The notes: generated by a model from the letters alone, not told the origin. Counted from the stretch's first letter, positions 35,704 through 47,533 are shown. The stretch: 64,000 nt of DNA from Selaginella moellendorffii (GCF_000143415.4 NW_003314265.1:386405-450404), one strand, 5' to 3'. Made by a program: numbers and translations.

Positions 35704-37739
35704 CTTATGATCACTATCTTCACTATCCTCTCTTTATTTTTCTTATGTGGTTTGATTATATTGTGCAATGGGATAATTATTGTATCTCTTAGCTCTTAAA
35801 CCCTGGGAAGAAAGATTACGAGAGTTAAAATTACCATCACTAAAACTCATAGACATTTATGTGTATTTTTCTTTCTTCAAATGAGAGTGCAAGTGAAGAT
35901 CCATAAATTCTAAAAGGTATGCTATAACAAACCCCTCAAAATTGTATTCTAGAAAAGAACCAAGTCTTTGTTATATATACAACAAACTTACATTAACAGT
36001 TGTTTTTTTTTCCTTTCAAACGGTTATATGGCTTTATATTGAATCTTAATTCAAATTTAATAATTTTTAAATTCTGAAAAACCTGGCATTTACTAGCTAG
36101 AAAGCACAAGTATAGATTTAAGGAAGTGATAAGAATACTCTTTCTGTAAACATTTTATTTTATGTTCTAATAAACGTCCCTATCATAGCATGTAGTAAAT
36201 ATTTAAAATATTAAAACAAGAAGTGTCTTTTAGAACATTTTATCTATATAATATATAAAGAGTTATGAAATTATTAGGTTCACTATATCCTTAATCTTTT
36301 AAAGTTTTTAAAATTACAATTGAAAATTGAGCTCAATTCGTGAGCTCAACTTTTCCACTCGTGAGCTCAAATATGGTCTGCGCTTATGAACAACAACTAA
36401 CATATCAATGCCCAAGGCTAACACTCTTTTGGCAAGCAATGTTTACAATCTCTATTTTAATTGTCCTTCTAATTTAGGTGAATCTTGCCACTCATTCTTG
36501 CCAAACTTAAAAGACAAAGAAGAAGATGTTGATATAGCAAATAAATTGATATAGATTAAGAAGTCCTAAATGGCCATTGTATGCACACACACACACACAC
36601 AGACAGATATATATATATATATTTGTGTGTGTGTGTGTGTGTGTGTGTGCCTTGAAAAAAAAGTGGCAACCAAAAGATTATTTTGTAACAATTCAAACAC
36701 ATGTGTTTGATATTCATATATCTTACAGCCTAATACATTTTTTTTGCTAGGCCACTTACCCAAGTACACCTCCCCTTATGGAGGTGTATCTCCCCCAAAA
36801 CCTGCAAACACAAATTAATTGCCATACACTTTTGGTTTGCTTAAGCAAGCCTAGGGTAGTGAATATACCTAAAATATTCTTGCATATTCTAGAATATTTT
36901 TTCATCTAATGGTTATTACTAATTTAAATTAATCATGTACTTATCATTTATAAAAATATTTATAATTTATAAACTTTCCTGAACACTACCTACTATATTC
37001 TAGTTTATTCTACCTTGTATATAAACATGTTTATAATAATGAATAATAAATAATTAGCTAGTATTGCAGCACAAGCACTCCTCTCGGTATTGGATGGGCA
37101 TCTAATGGAGTAGAGTACTCCAAAAACAATATCTCATCTAGATCAAAGGAATGTCATCTTGCAAGCATGGCATCTAAGCATGTGTTTTTGTGCTCATCCA
37201 ATGGTGCTGCCTCCTCATGCAGCCAAGTTACTTTTGAGATAGACTTGGATACAACATTACTATAGCCAATATCCTTTGATATGGATCCTGATAACATCAT
37301 TAAAGCCTTCCCCTAGTCTTAAGATCTCAATTGCTTTGGGGACAAGTAGCATGGTATGCATTAGATTTGCAAATAAACTACCCAATACTTAGAAAACTAT
37401 CAATTAGCAATTTTTCTTCTCATTGAATGAATAGTATGTCTTGTTTGTTTAGTGATAAGAGATCAAAGTTACCATATAGCTATAATGTATATGAATTAGC
37501 AAGTTCATATAGTAGGTTGCTCCTTGATTCTTCAACCTGATAAAACCATCTCCCTTTTCAAATTGTAAACCTAATAATCCATCACCTCTGAATATTTATA
37601 TCTACCTTTACATCCTCTATAAGTTTGTGAGGTGATATGTAAGCCTAGACATCTAGACAAAACACTCAACATTAAATCTTGACTACTCTTTAGTTGCAGT
37701 AGTTTTGCATATATAAAGTTTTTGCTCAAATTGGTTAAT
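35704..37739. other. AT-rich spacer
   Basis: No gene supported over about 2 kb. Contains the compound microsatellite at 36581-36650. Confidence 0.5.
36581..36650. repeat. Self-complementary microsatellite (CA)n(TA)n(GT)n
   Basis: ACACAC run, a TATATATA centre and a GTGTGT run of similar length, so the whole can fold as a hairpin. Same architecture as the one at 18727-18787. Confidence 0.92.
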
Positions 37740-37900
37740 TGTAAGCTCTTGAATTTGGATTTTCAGGGAAGTTACCCAACCCATTACTATTTAAACCTAC
37801 ATTTAACCCCAAGTATCCCAAAACCCTTAACCGATTGCACTTTTATTCATAAGCTCTTTTTTTTTATATTTTGTGTAAGTAATTAAAGAGAAAAACTTGA
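37740..37900 (+). repeat. Copy of the short LTR family (TRIM-related)
   Basis: Starts TGTAAGCTCTTGAATTTGGA and continues with GGGAAGTTACCCAACCC, TTTAACCCCAAGTATCCC and CTTAACCGATTG, the same word order as other copies at 25124, 25828, 38273/43497 and, inverted, 43780. The far end is unclear. Confidence 0.65.
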
Positions 37901-38272
37901 AAGACAAATATCCCAAAACCCTTAATTGATTAAAAAAAGGGATACACTCTTATTCATAATCCTTTTCCCTTTGTATTTGAATTTTTATAGATTAACTGAT
38001 TAGAAAAAGGGATACACTCTTATTCATAATCCCTTTCTCTTTGTATTTGAATTTTTATGGATTAACATCCTTGGATTTGAATAATACTAGGCTGGATGAC
38101 TTCTTGAGTATATTTGTGTAAGTAACCAAAAAGAATAACTTGAAAGATGGTTTATAAGAGTTCAAACTCGAATCTAACTCTATTGGTTAACTAAAAGAAT
38201 CATACCAAATGTTTGAAATTAACATTTGGCAAGTTTAGTTTGCCACTAATTAGGCTCAACCTCAGAGATAGA

Positions 38273-38354
38273 TATAAACTCCTGAATTTAGACTTCCCGG
38301 GAAGTCACCCAGCCTAGTACTATTCAAACCCAAAGACGTTTAACCCCAAATATC
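38273..38354 (+). repeat. Short LTR copy, left half, split by an insertion
   Basis: Reads ATAAACTCCTGAATTTAG, then GGGAAGTCACCCAGCC, up to CCCCAAATATC, where the larger LTR element begins. The right half resumes at 43497 with ATATCCCAAGATC and ends GGTTGCTTACA at 43614. Confidence 0.75.
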
Positions 38355-39477
38355 TGTAAAAAACCAATTTGCCGAGGTGTCGTAGGCTAAAGGATCCCTG
38401 AAAGCATGACCAAAATGACAAAGAGTTCATCGGATGGGACCGAGTCGAAGATCGAATCCAAGACCAACTCTGAGACCAAGTTCGAGATAGAGTCCGGGAT
38501 TGAGTCTAAGGTCGAATCGGAGACCGAGTTCGAGACTGAGTTCGAGATCGAGTTCGAGACAGAGTCCGAGATCCAAATCGGGTCCGAGACCGAGTCCGAG
38601 GTCGAGTCCGAAGTCGAGTCCGAGATCGGGTCCGAGATCAAGTCCGAGACCGAGTCCGAAGTTAGGTCCGAGATCAAGTCCGAGACCAAGTCCAAGTACT
38701 AATACGGGTCAAGGGGTGAAAGCCCAAAGCGTGTGTCTCCCATGGGGGGGGGGCTGCAGGGGGTTCCAAAAATATAATAGGGATAGTGAGGTCCAGGAAC
38801 CAGTTTTGAAGGAACTCTCCAGTGGGGCTTCTAAACTGACTTGAGGTTGAAACTGGGACCGAGGGGCCTTGGGTGGGAGTGAGCAAGTACTTGATTGGTG
38901 CCTGAGGGGCCATCCAAGGAAGTGCTCAAGAGCAGCTCCCACTCTCGAAAGGGAAACCGACTGCGGTGTTCCCGGCTCATGTGGAGTGGCGCCCCACTTG
39001 AGTACCATGCGGCTCATTGGTCCTCACCCTTCCTAGGGGCTTGGGCCTTCCTTCGGGATGAAAGTGGGGGGGTAGAGGTACCCATACCAGGCCGTTAGGC
39101 CACGGTGTTTCGCCTTGGTGTCCTGAAGCAAATGTTGCACCCAAGACTTGGGATTTAGAGGGTCCCATGATCAAGTCTTGTGGTACCAAGGGGTGTTAAG
39201 AACCTGGAGGCTTGGTGTGCTTGGCTGCTTGTGCCTGCAGGGAGTGTAGCCGAACCTTAAATCTAGTTTAACCCAGGGAGGGGGATTGAAAGAGATTTGG
39301 GAATCCGTGGATGGATGGCTAACGCTCTGTTGTTCGTGCAGTGAGTAACTGAAACCAAGTAGGACCAAGTAGGAGCTGGTACCATAGGCGGGAACCTTGG
39401 CAAGGGAACTTAGCAAAAGCCAAAGTGAATAGACGAGGTAAGCTGGCAAATTGGAAAGGAAAAATTTGTGGCTTACA
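38355..39477 (+). repeat. 5' LTR of the Ty3/gypsy element
   Basis: 1,123 bp. Its front part (38420-38700) is a degenerate GAGTCCGAGACC array, and downstream are GAAAGCCCAAAGCGTG, GGGGTTCCAAAA and GTGCTCAAGAGCAG words also present, in the same sense orientation, in the LARD LTR. The two LTR families are therefore homologous. Confidence 0.88.
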
Positions 39478-39480
39478 ATT

Positions 39481-39493
39481 TGGTATCGGAGCC
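39481..39493 (+). other. Primer-binding site
   Basis: TGGTATCGGAGCC three bases after the 5' LTR, complementary to initiator Met tRNA with one mismatch from the usual plant consensus. Confidence 0.88.
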
Positions 39494-39536
39494 TTTTCCT
39501 CAGTTCTAGCAAAGGATAGAGGCAGATTGCTGAGAG

Positions 39537-41436
39537 ATGGCAAAAGCAGGGCGGAAACGAACCAAGGCGGAGATGGAACCTCCTCCAGAGCTAGAGCCTC
39601 CGGTCGAACAAGAGGCTATGGATGAGGAATCCTTGCATGAGGAGGACTCCAGTGAGGAAACTTCCAAACAGGAGTCCGATGGTGAGGTGCGGTCGTCCAA
39701 GGCTCGATTGGACGTTCTAGAAGGACAATTGGCACAGACCAATGCCCTGCTGGAGACTCTCGTATGCAAGCTAAAGCATGACGAGAAGTGGAAGAAAAAG
39801 CGAAAGACTGCGGATGCTGGCAACGCAAAAGGTGTGGACCCTTCGGTAGAGATTGAGGTAGAACCAAACAAGGTCGAACAAACCAAAGTGGAATTAGTCC
39901 TTTAGGCAGTTCCCAAGTACAAACCAAAGCCCCCACCGGTCTTCAAGGGAGTGAACGACTATAAGGTGGTGGAGGATTGGTTTTATGATATGGAGGATTA
40001 CTTCTGAGCATTGCGATTACCGAGCTCAGAGAAGGTCCCATGTGCAAAACCATACTTGGCAGATAATGCCAAGTCTTGGTGGAGAACGACGGAGGCCAAC
40101 GAAGGACCGGTGGCCACTTGGGACATGATGAAGGTGAGGATCCGCGTGACTTACGTTCCTCCAAATGCTACTCTGCATCTAAGAGACGAGCTGAGTAGGC
40201 TGAAGTAGACTGGAATCATTCAAGAGTATGTGAATGGGTTTATGGCAAAGAGGATACTTGTCACAGACATGGGGGATATGGATGCGTTCCATGCCTTCAT
40301 ATCAGGCTTGCAAACTTGGGCTCACGGCGAGGTGATGTGTTGAAACTCGACCAATTACAAGGAAGCGTTGGATGCGGCTATCAAGGTGCATTTCAACAAT
40401 AACCAACAAAAGGGGAACACGACGGGGTCGGGGTCCATGTTTAGCAAAGGGGCCAAACCAAGGGGAACATTTAGCAAAGGGAAATTCAAGAAGAGTTTCT
40501 CTAAAAATGAGTCATCGGGGTTCCGGAAAGGCAAATCCGGTGGCCAGCGAGCAAGTACGTGGTGGAGTCAAGCAAAAAAAGACAAACCCACGGATAATAA
40601 GGTCAAGTCGTTTAGCAGCATGGGAAACAACGTATGCTACAACTGCGGTGAAGCGGAACACTTTTCGAGGGAATGTCCCTACCCGAAGAAGGCCAGAGCC
40701 AATATGGCCATTAAGTCGGGTGAAGTCCAAACTGAGGTATGTGATCTAGTCCCTAGCTCAAAGTTACTCATTACACGAGCAACTTTGGTAGAGAGTCGTT
40801 CGCGACATCTACTAGCCCTCCGAGGGAAGCTCGGAGGTAGCTTTGTTAAGATCCTTATTGACACGGGTGCTTCAGATAATTTTGTGGCTGCAAACATAGT
40901 CCGGCAAACCAGACTAACAGTGCAGCGGCTGGGTGAACCAAGGACTATAGAGTTTGTTCAAGGTAGCCAAAGCACCGATGAGGTATTTTGACAAGCGAGA
41001 GTCGAAGTAGGGACTTGGAAAGTAGACATGGATTTCACCGTGTTGGACATAGTGGGATTTGACGTGATCTTCGGGATGGATTGGTTCAATCGGTTCGTGG
41101 TAGCCCTACATGGACAAGGTAGGAACCTTGTGGTACTAGCGAATGCCCAAGGAAGAAGATCTAGGGTGGAGGCTCAAGATCTAAAGGTAGGGCAATGCAA
41201 GGCCAAAGATTTGTGCCTAAACTTGGTGTCCACGAGAGGACAACTCACTAAAAGGACCAAGGCTGCATTTTTGTGCTTATTCTCGGTGAAGAGCGACAAA
41301 AAGACGGGAATAGAAGAAGTACCTTTAGTGATCCAATGGGTGTTGGACCAATTCCAGGATACCATGCCAGAGGAGCTACCGGCGGGGTTGCCCCCCGCAC
41401 GACCGATAAAACATAAGATTGAGCTGGTCGAGGATG
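39537..41436 (+). pseudogene. gag-protease polyprotein of the Ty3/gypsy element, with premature stops
   Basis: A single reading frame runs from the ATG at 39537 to about 41436 but is broken by stops at about 39903, 40005, 40206, 40341 and 40989 (TAG or TGA). In order: a charged N-terminus, a gag core (VEDWFYDMEDYF, AKSWWRTTEANEGPVATWDM), a basic Gly/Ser/Lys region, the zinc knuckle CYNCGEAEHFSRECP (CX2CX4HX4C), the protease motif ILIDTGASDNFV, the FDVIFGMDWF block, and the linker PPARPIKHKIEL that begins RT. The catalytic Asp of the protease is preserved. No frameshift is needed, so decay is by point mutation only. RT, RNase H and integrase are missing because of the deletion at the right end. 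Confidence 0.9.
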
Positions 41437-43496
41437 GAAGTGGGGGGGTAGAGGTACCCATACCGGGTCGTTAGGCCACGGTGTTTCACTCCGGCTGTAA
41501 GCGATTAATTTTTCCATTCTACTTTAGTCACTTAACCACACCTCCGACCACTTGAAGGAGTCTCATTCACAACCTCCATAAGTCCGATTCAGGACTTGGG
41601 GCCTACTAGCCCCAAGAGTGGCATCCATGCCACTCAACCTTAGCACTTGGTCCAAGTGCTCCACGTGTCCGATCCCATGATCGACACCCCAAGGTACCAC
41701 CAACATATCAGCCCGTTACACTAGGCCCTGCCCATTCACCTTGGTCACATCGGTGGTTCAACACCACCTACATTGCAATCCTGTCTCTCCAAGACTGGGT
41801 CATCCGTCCATGAGTGGTCATCCTAGATCCACTCCTTAGCATCCTTATGATGACCACAGACATAGGGAACCGCCTTCCCCAATATCTCCTTTCCAGTCCC
41901 CACCAAGTCCCTTCCTGTCCATGGCCGTGTTCACCAACACTGCCATTGGGTCAAGGCCCACAGGCCTGACCACTAAGTCCACTATCCTCTGGGACTTCCT
42001 CACTGTGTGACTGTGTCCTTTGTCACCACACCAGAGGGCTACTCCTCTTCCTTTTCACAGTCTGGGGCATTGGGGCAACATTTCGGAACACCGTGGCCCT
42101 ACACGGGCCTTGTGGGTACTCTCCTCACCTTCTGCTTTTGGGTGCTCTAGCCATGGGCTTAGAGCGAGGTTTCGTTGAACCACACCAGGTATCCAAGTAG
42201 GTAGTGCCACCCACATTTGGACTGGGAGCATCGGCCAGTCGATGTCCCCGGGGAACTAGAGCCGACTCTTGAACACTTCACCAAGCTACCCCGCTTGTCG
42301 GTCCGTATTCACTCTAGTCTTGGACTTCCCAGTGGTCAGCTTATCACCCAACACTGGGTATGGCCTTCCTGGGCCAAATTGGCCTCTCCTGGGCCAAATT
42401 GGCCTTTCCTGGCCAAACTGGCTCCACTGGGCTCCAACCCCCACACTCTCCCTACTATACTTTTGGAACCCCCTGCAGCCCCCCCCCCCCCCCCCTGGGG
42501 GACGATCGCTTTGGGCTTTCACCCAACTGCCTATATTAGTATTTGGACTTGGACTTGGACTCGAACTCGGCCTCGGTTCCGGTTTCGGACTCGGACTCGG
42601 TCTCGGTCTCGGTCTCGGTCCCGGTTCCATCTCGGATCCATCTCGGGTCCATCTCAGACTCCATCTCGGGTCCATCTCAGACTCCATCTCAGACTCCATC
42701 TCGGGTCCATCTCAAACTCCATCTCGGTTCCATCTCGGGTCCATCTCGAACTCCATCTCGAACTCCATCTCGGGTCCATCTCGGACTCCATCTCGGACTC
42801 CATCTCAGGTCCATCTCAGGTCCTTCTCAAGTCCATCTCAGACTCCATCTCGGACTCCACTTCAGACCCCAACTTGGGTCCATCTCAAACACTTCCACAT
42901 GTCATGTGTTGGTCCTTTTTGGGTCCCTCTTTGGAGCCTTGCTTATTGCTCGCTTCATGCTCGTTCCTCGAGCACTTTGTTGGGAGTTCCACTCCCACTC
43001 TTCACCTTTTCAAGTCGGAGCTTTTAGTCCAAACGTGTTACGCTCGTTTGGCTTTCGCTTCAGCCACTACCACATGGCGCCCTTTCGGCTCCACTTTGGG
43101 GCCTAGGGATTTTGTGTCTCACACTGGCATCCTGAAGCAAGTGTTGCACCCAAGACTTGGGATTTAGAGGGTCCCATGATCAAGTCTTGTGGTACCAAGG
43201 GGTGTTAGAAACCTAAAGGCTTGGTGTGCTTGGTTGCTTGTGCCTACGGGGAGTGTAGCCGAACCTTAAGTCCAGTCTAACCCGGGGAGGGGGATTGGGA
43301 GAGATTTGGGAATCTGTGGATGAATGGCTAACGCTCCGTTGCTCGTGCAGTGAGTAGCTGAAACCAAGTAGAACCAAGTAGGAGCTGGTACCATAGGCGG
43401 GAACCTTGGCGAGGGAACTTAGCAAAAGCCAAGGTAAGGTAGGACGAATAAACAAGGTAAGCTGGTAAATTGGAAAGGAAAAATTTGTGGCTTACA
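41432..43496 (+). repeat. 3' LTR remnant of the Ty3/gypsy element, interrupted
   Basis: 41432-41495 plus 43129-43496 align with 39056-39477 of the 5' LTR. The first part of this LTR is lost in the deletion. The remnant ends GGCTTACA at 43496. Confidence 0.88.
41496..43123 (-). mobile_element. Solo LTR of the LARD family
   Basis: 1,628 bp, plus strand TGTAAGCGATTAATTTTTCC ... TTTGTGTCTCACA, in the same orientation as the two LARD LTRs at 9511 and 15381. Flanks are CCGGC (41491-41495) and CTGGC (43124-43128), a five-base duplication with one later change. No interior follows, so it arose by LTR-LTR recombination. It is visibly more diverged than the other two and contains a run of about 20 C at 42480-42497. 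Confidence 0.9.
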
Positions 43497-43614
43497 ATAT
43501 CCCAAGATCTTTAACCGATTGAAAAAGGGGGTGCACTCTTGTTCATAGGCCCTTTCCCTCTATATTTAAACCCTTATGGATCATCTCTCAAGTTATTCCA
43601 TTTGGTTGCTTACA
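43497..43614 (+). repeat. Short LTR copy, right half
   Basis: Resumes after the nested element: ATATCCCAAGATC, TTAACCGATTG, GGGTGCACTCTTG, ending GGTTGCTTACA. Partner of 38273-38354. Confidence 0.75.
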
Positions 43615-43779
43615 GTAGAGTGTCAAGAGAGTAAAGCTTTTATGAGAGCTGTAGCTTTTAACTTCCGTTTATGAGGATGTGAATTTACAAGGAAGTGTAC
43701 AACTCTTAGCTTCTGTTCATGAAGGCATGAACTTGCAAAAAAGCGTTGTAAATTGTAAACACAAGGAAACATCATAGAT

Positions 43780-43950
43780 TGTAAATAACTAAAGAGAATA
43801 ATTCGAAAGATAATCTATAATGGTTCAAATATAGAGGGAAAAGACTCATAAATAAGAGTGCACCCTCGTTTTCAATCAATTAAGGGTCCTTAGGATATAA
43901 TAATACTAGCCTATGTGACCTTCTAGGAAGTCTAAATCCAAGAGCTTACA
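43780..43950 (-). repeat. Short LTR copy, inverted
   Basis: 171 bp, TGTAAATAACTAAAGAG ... CCAAGAGCTTACA, the reverse complement of the family consensus. A partial forward copy ending GGTTGCTTACA follows at about 43957-44000. The stretch 43615-43779 is similar to the interior of the TRIM-like element at 25301-25400, inverted. Confidence 0.7.
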
Positions 43951-44000
43951 ATTTAAACTCTATTAATCATTTCTCAAATTATTTCTTTTGGTTGCTTACA

Positions 44001-44961
44001 CTAATGATAAATTATAATTAGGCAAAGTTAGATGGATAATGTTTCTATGTTGCAAGCCACAAAATACTCACATATCACACAAAGAAAAAGAAATGAATAA
44101 AGCTTGTCATACACATGTCAAATGATTTTGTTAAAGCAATGCTTCATCATAAAAAGAAATGAACAAAGTTTGTTATACATATACACAATGATTTTGTTAA
44201 AGCAATGCTTCATCATAGTAATTCTTAAACAGCTTAGAAGTGTTATTCTCTTCTAGAGTTTCAAAATCTACTAGAGTGATAAAGGAAGTTTGAATACTTC
44301 TATGAAATATCTCCAAACTTAGATATCAAAAACCAAAAAAGAGCACCACCACAATGTGATGTGCTCTACCATCAAAGTCATAATCATGGCTATGCAATCT
44401 GGTTATTTCAGCTTTCAATCCTCCAAGTTGAAGTAACATAACTATGCTAGTTGATATAGTGTTGTTATTCTTGTTAACCCTCTTGACTAAATAAGATAAC
44501 TGTGTGTTGCATTTCAGCAATGGTTAATTTGCTTCATTGGGAGCTTTTATCATGCCTCAAAGATGATGGAATAAAGTAATATATAGATAAATTAGTTTTT
44601 CAAAATTTCACAAGATTTATGAATATAAAGATTTTTGCACTAATGAATTCCTTATAATCTTATTCTATTCCAAATGAATTCCAATAGTGCCCTAACATCT
44701 GCGGCTGGGATTGCTCGGACATGTACATCGGTACCTCAGCTAATATGAAGAATATTCTAACTGTAATAACATTTAAATAAAGCTTTTAATTAGAAACTTT
44801 AAACCTAACCTAATTCTTTAGCCAGTTAGGGTGTATTCTGTAAAAGAGTGTCCAAGAACGGTGCCGCTGAAGGCTATTCGGCTCGCTGCTCCTCGCTTCC
44901 CTGTAGGATTCTCACGCGCCCTAGTTTCTTGCCCGATTCTTGGGCCTGGTCGAGCGCCGCG
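44001..44961. other. Spacer and promoter region of the CCCH gene
   Basis: AT-rich to 44820 with a direct repeat of about 60 bp (TTTTGTTAAAGCAATGCTTCATCATA at about 44130 and 44190). The 44830-44961 part is GC-rich and likely the 5' leader. Confidence 0.5.
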
Positions 44962-46364
44962 ATGCCAGATAACCGGGAGCTGTACAAGACGAAGCTGTGC
45001 AATCTCTTCCAGAGAGGGAATTGCCATCGGCAGACATGCTCCTTCGCCCACGGGGAGGAAGAGCTCCGCCGGGTGCCTGGTACTGTAGCTATTCCTTTTC
45101 CCTCTGGAAATTTTGGAGGAGATTTGACTCTCATCCCCGTGCATTGTGGCCTCCAGGTCGATCGGGATATTACAGCCGCAGAAGCGAGGACCGCTTCTAC
45201 AACAGGCGCACCTACGACAGGAGGGGCTCTTACGATCGAGGTGAAAAAATCTCGAGAGATCTTTTGTTTGATTTTGTTGGCTTTTTTGTGTTCTTGGCAG
45301 GAGGTAGCCGCTCGAGGTCGCCGACTAGGCAGCGAACCAGTCGGTCCTTATCGTCTCCAAGATCTACGGGACAAAAGAGATCGGGCTCGAACCTGTAAGA
45401 CGAGCTTTTTCCTTCTTTTCCTTCTTTCGTGGCTGGATTTTGCTAAATCTAGTTTCCGTGATAGAGATAGAGATGGCGATGGAAAGAGGATCAAGGGCGA
45501 TCGTGTGAGCGAGCTGTCGGAGGTGAGGGCGCTCGGGGACGGTCAGTCCGATGGAAAAGAGGTGCAATCCAGCTCTCTAAACGAGCAGGTTGGTCCACCT
45601 TCTCGTTTTCTCCGACCACTTCGTTGTCGATAGTTTGCTTCGTTTGTTTTACGATATCTACGCTGTTCTCTCTTTTTGTTTTTTAAGCTCAGGAATTGAG
45701 ATAGTGTGAACTGTTGCAGCTGCATGAGGTCGGGACTGACTTGGACGCCCTCGACAAGCAGAAGTCGCAGCTCGAGGTGAGGATTTCATTTTTTCCTTTG
45801 GTTTCTTAAGCTTTGACTCTCGTTTCGTGATTGTCGTTAAGTCTTCTTTGCAGAACGCTTTGCTAGAGAACTCGCGGATGGCATCCAGGAATTCGGAAGC
45901 CGAGTCAAAGATCGGTAACCTGACCTTCCAAGTGAAGAGGTACTGCTTCGTCTTCCACTTTTATGAAACTGACAGTTGTAATTAATTGTCACAGCTTTGA
46001 AAGGCTCCGAAAGTCAATTGTACGTGTCTTCCGTCTTCGCGAGGAGCTCAAAATGTGGGTACTGGGATCAGATATGTTCGAATCTTTCACTTACATCAAT
46101 GCAGGGCGGAATCGAGGCTGGACAAAGAAGCTTCGGAGCTGGCTAGAAGTGAAGACATCAGGATGTTTGATCCGCCGTATGATGGAGACTATTCCAACCA
46201 TAGCAGATGGAATCGCTCGAACGGAGATATACCACCACCACCTCCTCCACCGGACAAATACAGGATGAGTACGTGTTTTTCTTGAAGTTTATTTTCAACG
46301 ATCGTCACACTTTGTGTGTGCAGATGATATTGCTCCCGAACCTCCCCATTATGATAACCATTGA
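44962..46364 (+). CDS. CCCH zinc finger protein with RS-like and coiled-coil regions (plant C3H13/C3H40-type)
   Basis: Nine exons give about 275 aa: 44962-45079, 45157-45240, 45301-45394, 45465-45588, 45720-45776, 45854-45939, 45995-46054, 46105-46268, 46324-46364. Near the N-terminus is one CCCH finger, YKTKLCNLFQRGNCHRQTCSFAHGEEELRR written here as two parts: TKLCNLFQRGNCHRQ and TCSFAHGEEELR. Next comes an Arg/Ser/Tyr-rich stretch (SRRSEDRFYNRRTYDRR, RSRSPTRQRTSRS), then a coiled coil, and a tail with a seven-proline run. The layout matches a plant CCCH subfamily thought to act in nuclear RNA metabolism; this is inference. Exon 4 has two in-frame AG acceptors 6 bp apart (45465 or 45471), a possible tandem-acceptor choice. 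Confidence 0.88.
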
Positions 46365-46602
46365 CTCTGTGACTGCACTGAAGGTATGCCTTTTAAGGAA
46401 GTGGTGCTTGGTTTTTCCATTTCGCGTTTACTACTGTATTCTCTTCCAGATTTCTTTTATTTTATACTGATTATCACACTTTGCTTTGGCGAAAATTTTC
46501 CCTTTATCGATGCTGTTTTGCAGCTTCTCTTGAAATTTGTATAAAAATATGGAGCTGCGTTTATTTCCGCAAAGTTGTAAATACAGTCAGTCGGCTGTCT
46601 AT

Positions 46603-47533
46603 CTATATGATAGCACGACGAATGGTGCGGCGAGCAGAGGGAACAGGAACTGTGTCCTCTGGACAAAATGTAACGACGTAAGTGGCAGCCATGGCGCAAA
46701 CTTGAACACTATCTCGATCAGCCGGATAAGTTGTGGCGTCCTTGCACGACTGTTTGAAGTATCTCGAGTACTCGGTGGCCTGGCAAGCCGAGCCTGTGAA
46801 GTTCCCTCGGCAGCAGTGCCTTTCATCTCCAAACTTCTCACAGGGACTTTGGCAGCCGACCTTCTTATCACCCGACATGACAACCAGTTCGCTCGGGCAC
46901 GACTCCATGGTCTCGAAACAGGGGCAGCTCAAGTGAGTGCAGTTGTAGCCGTGGTGCTCGGAGATTTCTATCGGGACGTTGAAGCCGTGGAGGAACGAGA
47001 TATGGTACTTCATGGTGCCGTTGTTGCGGTTTGGCAAGAACTCGGCGGTGGTGAAGGGTGACTTTCCGGGAGCTTTGCACCCCAGGCTCTCGTTGCAGCC
47101 GCCGGTGTCGCAGGGTCCGTGCCCTGTGGTTTTGTTGAAGGAGCAGCCAGTTCGGGCCCAGAAGTAGCCGGACCAGAGAGCCGACGGGAAGAAGCTATAC
47201 TCCTGCGTTGGCTCGAGCAAAGTGCCTCCGGGACATATCTGGCTTTGGTTCCCCGAGTGGAACCACGCAGGCCAGACCGAAAAGCCACAGTTGTTGACGA
47301 GACGTATGTGGTACCGCCCGGCTGCATCAGTTCCTGCAAAGTTATCACGAGTTAGTCTCGGAGAGACAACGCTGCGAGTTATGACAGGGGAAGCCAAGGG
47401 AAGCGAAAAGAGAAAATGGAGAGAACTTGTTCTCCGGGTATATCATACTCTGCTGCAATCCTATACCAGAGATTGTGAGCACGACGAGGACGAGTGCCGG
47501 GAGTATTACGTTGCGATTGGCCAGCGGTGACAT
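46603..47533 (-). CDS. Thaumatin-like protein (PR-5 family), secreted
   Basis: Two exons on the minus strand, 47449-47533 and 46603-47333, give 271 aa. Exon 1 is the signal peptide (MSPLANRNVILPALVLVVLT). The mature domain has thaumatin features: VNNCGFSVWPAW, ARTGCSF, CDTGGC, GFNVPIEI, CPSELVV, CEKFGDERHCCRG, YSRYFKQSCKDATTYPAD and a closing YVVTFCP. The cysteine pattern fits 16-Cys thaumatin-like proteins. The REDDD acidic cleft is only partly preserved. Such proteins are apoplastic and often induced by pathogens or stress. A palindromic TATA element, CGTTTATAAACG, lies about 40-50 bp before the ATG at 47571-47583. The gene is divergent to a second thaumatin-like gene. Confidence 0.93.

Larger units (their letters stand above)
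38355..43496 (+). mobile_element. Ty3/gypsy LTR retrotransposon, internally deleted, with nested solo LTR
   Basis: Bounded by the five-base duplication ATATC at 38350-38354 and 43497-43501. The 5' LTR is 38355-39477, starting TGTAAAAAACC and ending GGCTTACA. A Met-tRNA-type primer site follows. The interior encodes gag, a zinc knuckle, protease and only the first residues of reverse transcriptase. At about 41432 it jumps directly into the middle of the 3' LTR at a GGATG word shared by both sides, so most of pol and the front of the 3' LTR are deleted. The 3' LTR remnant is itself split by a solo LTR of the LARD family at 41496-43123. The element sits inside a short LTR copy, making three insertion levels. 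Confidence 0.9.
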
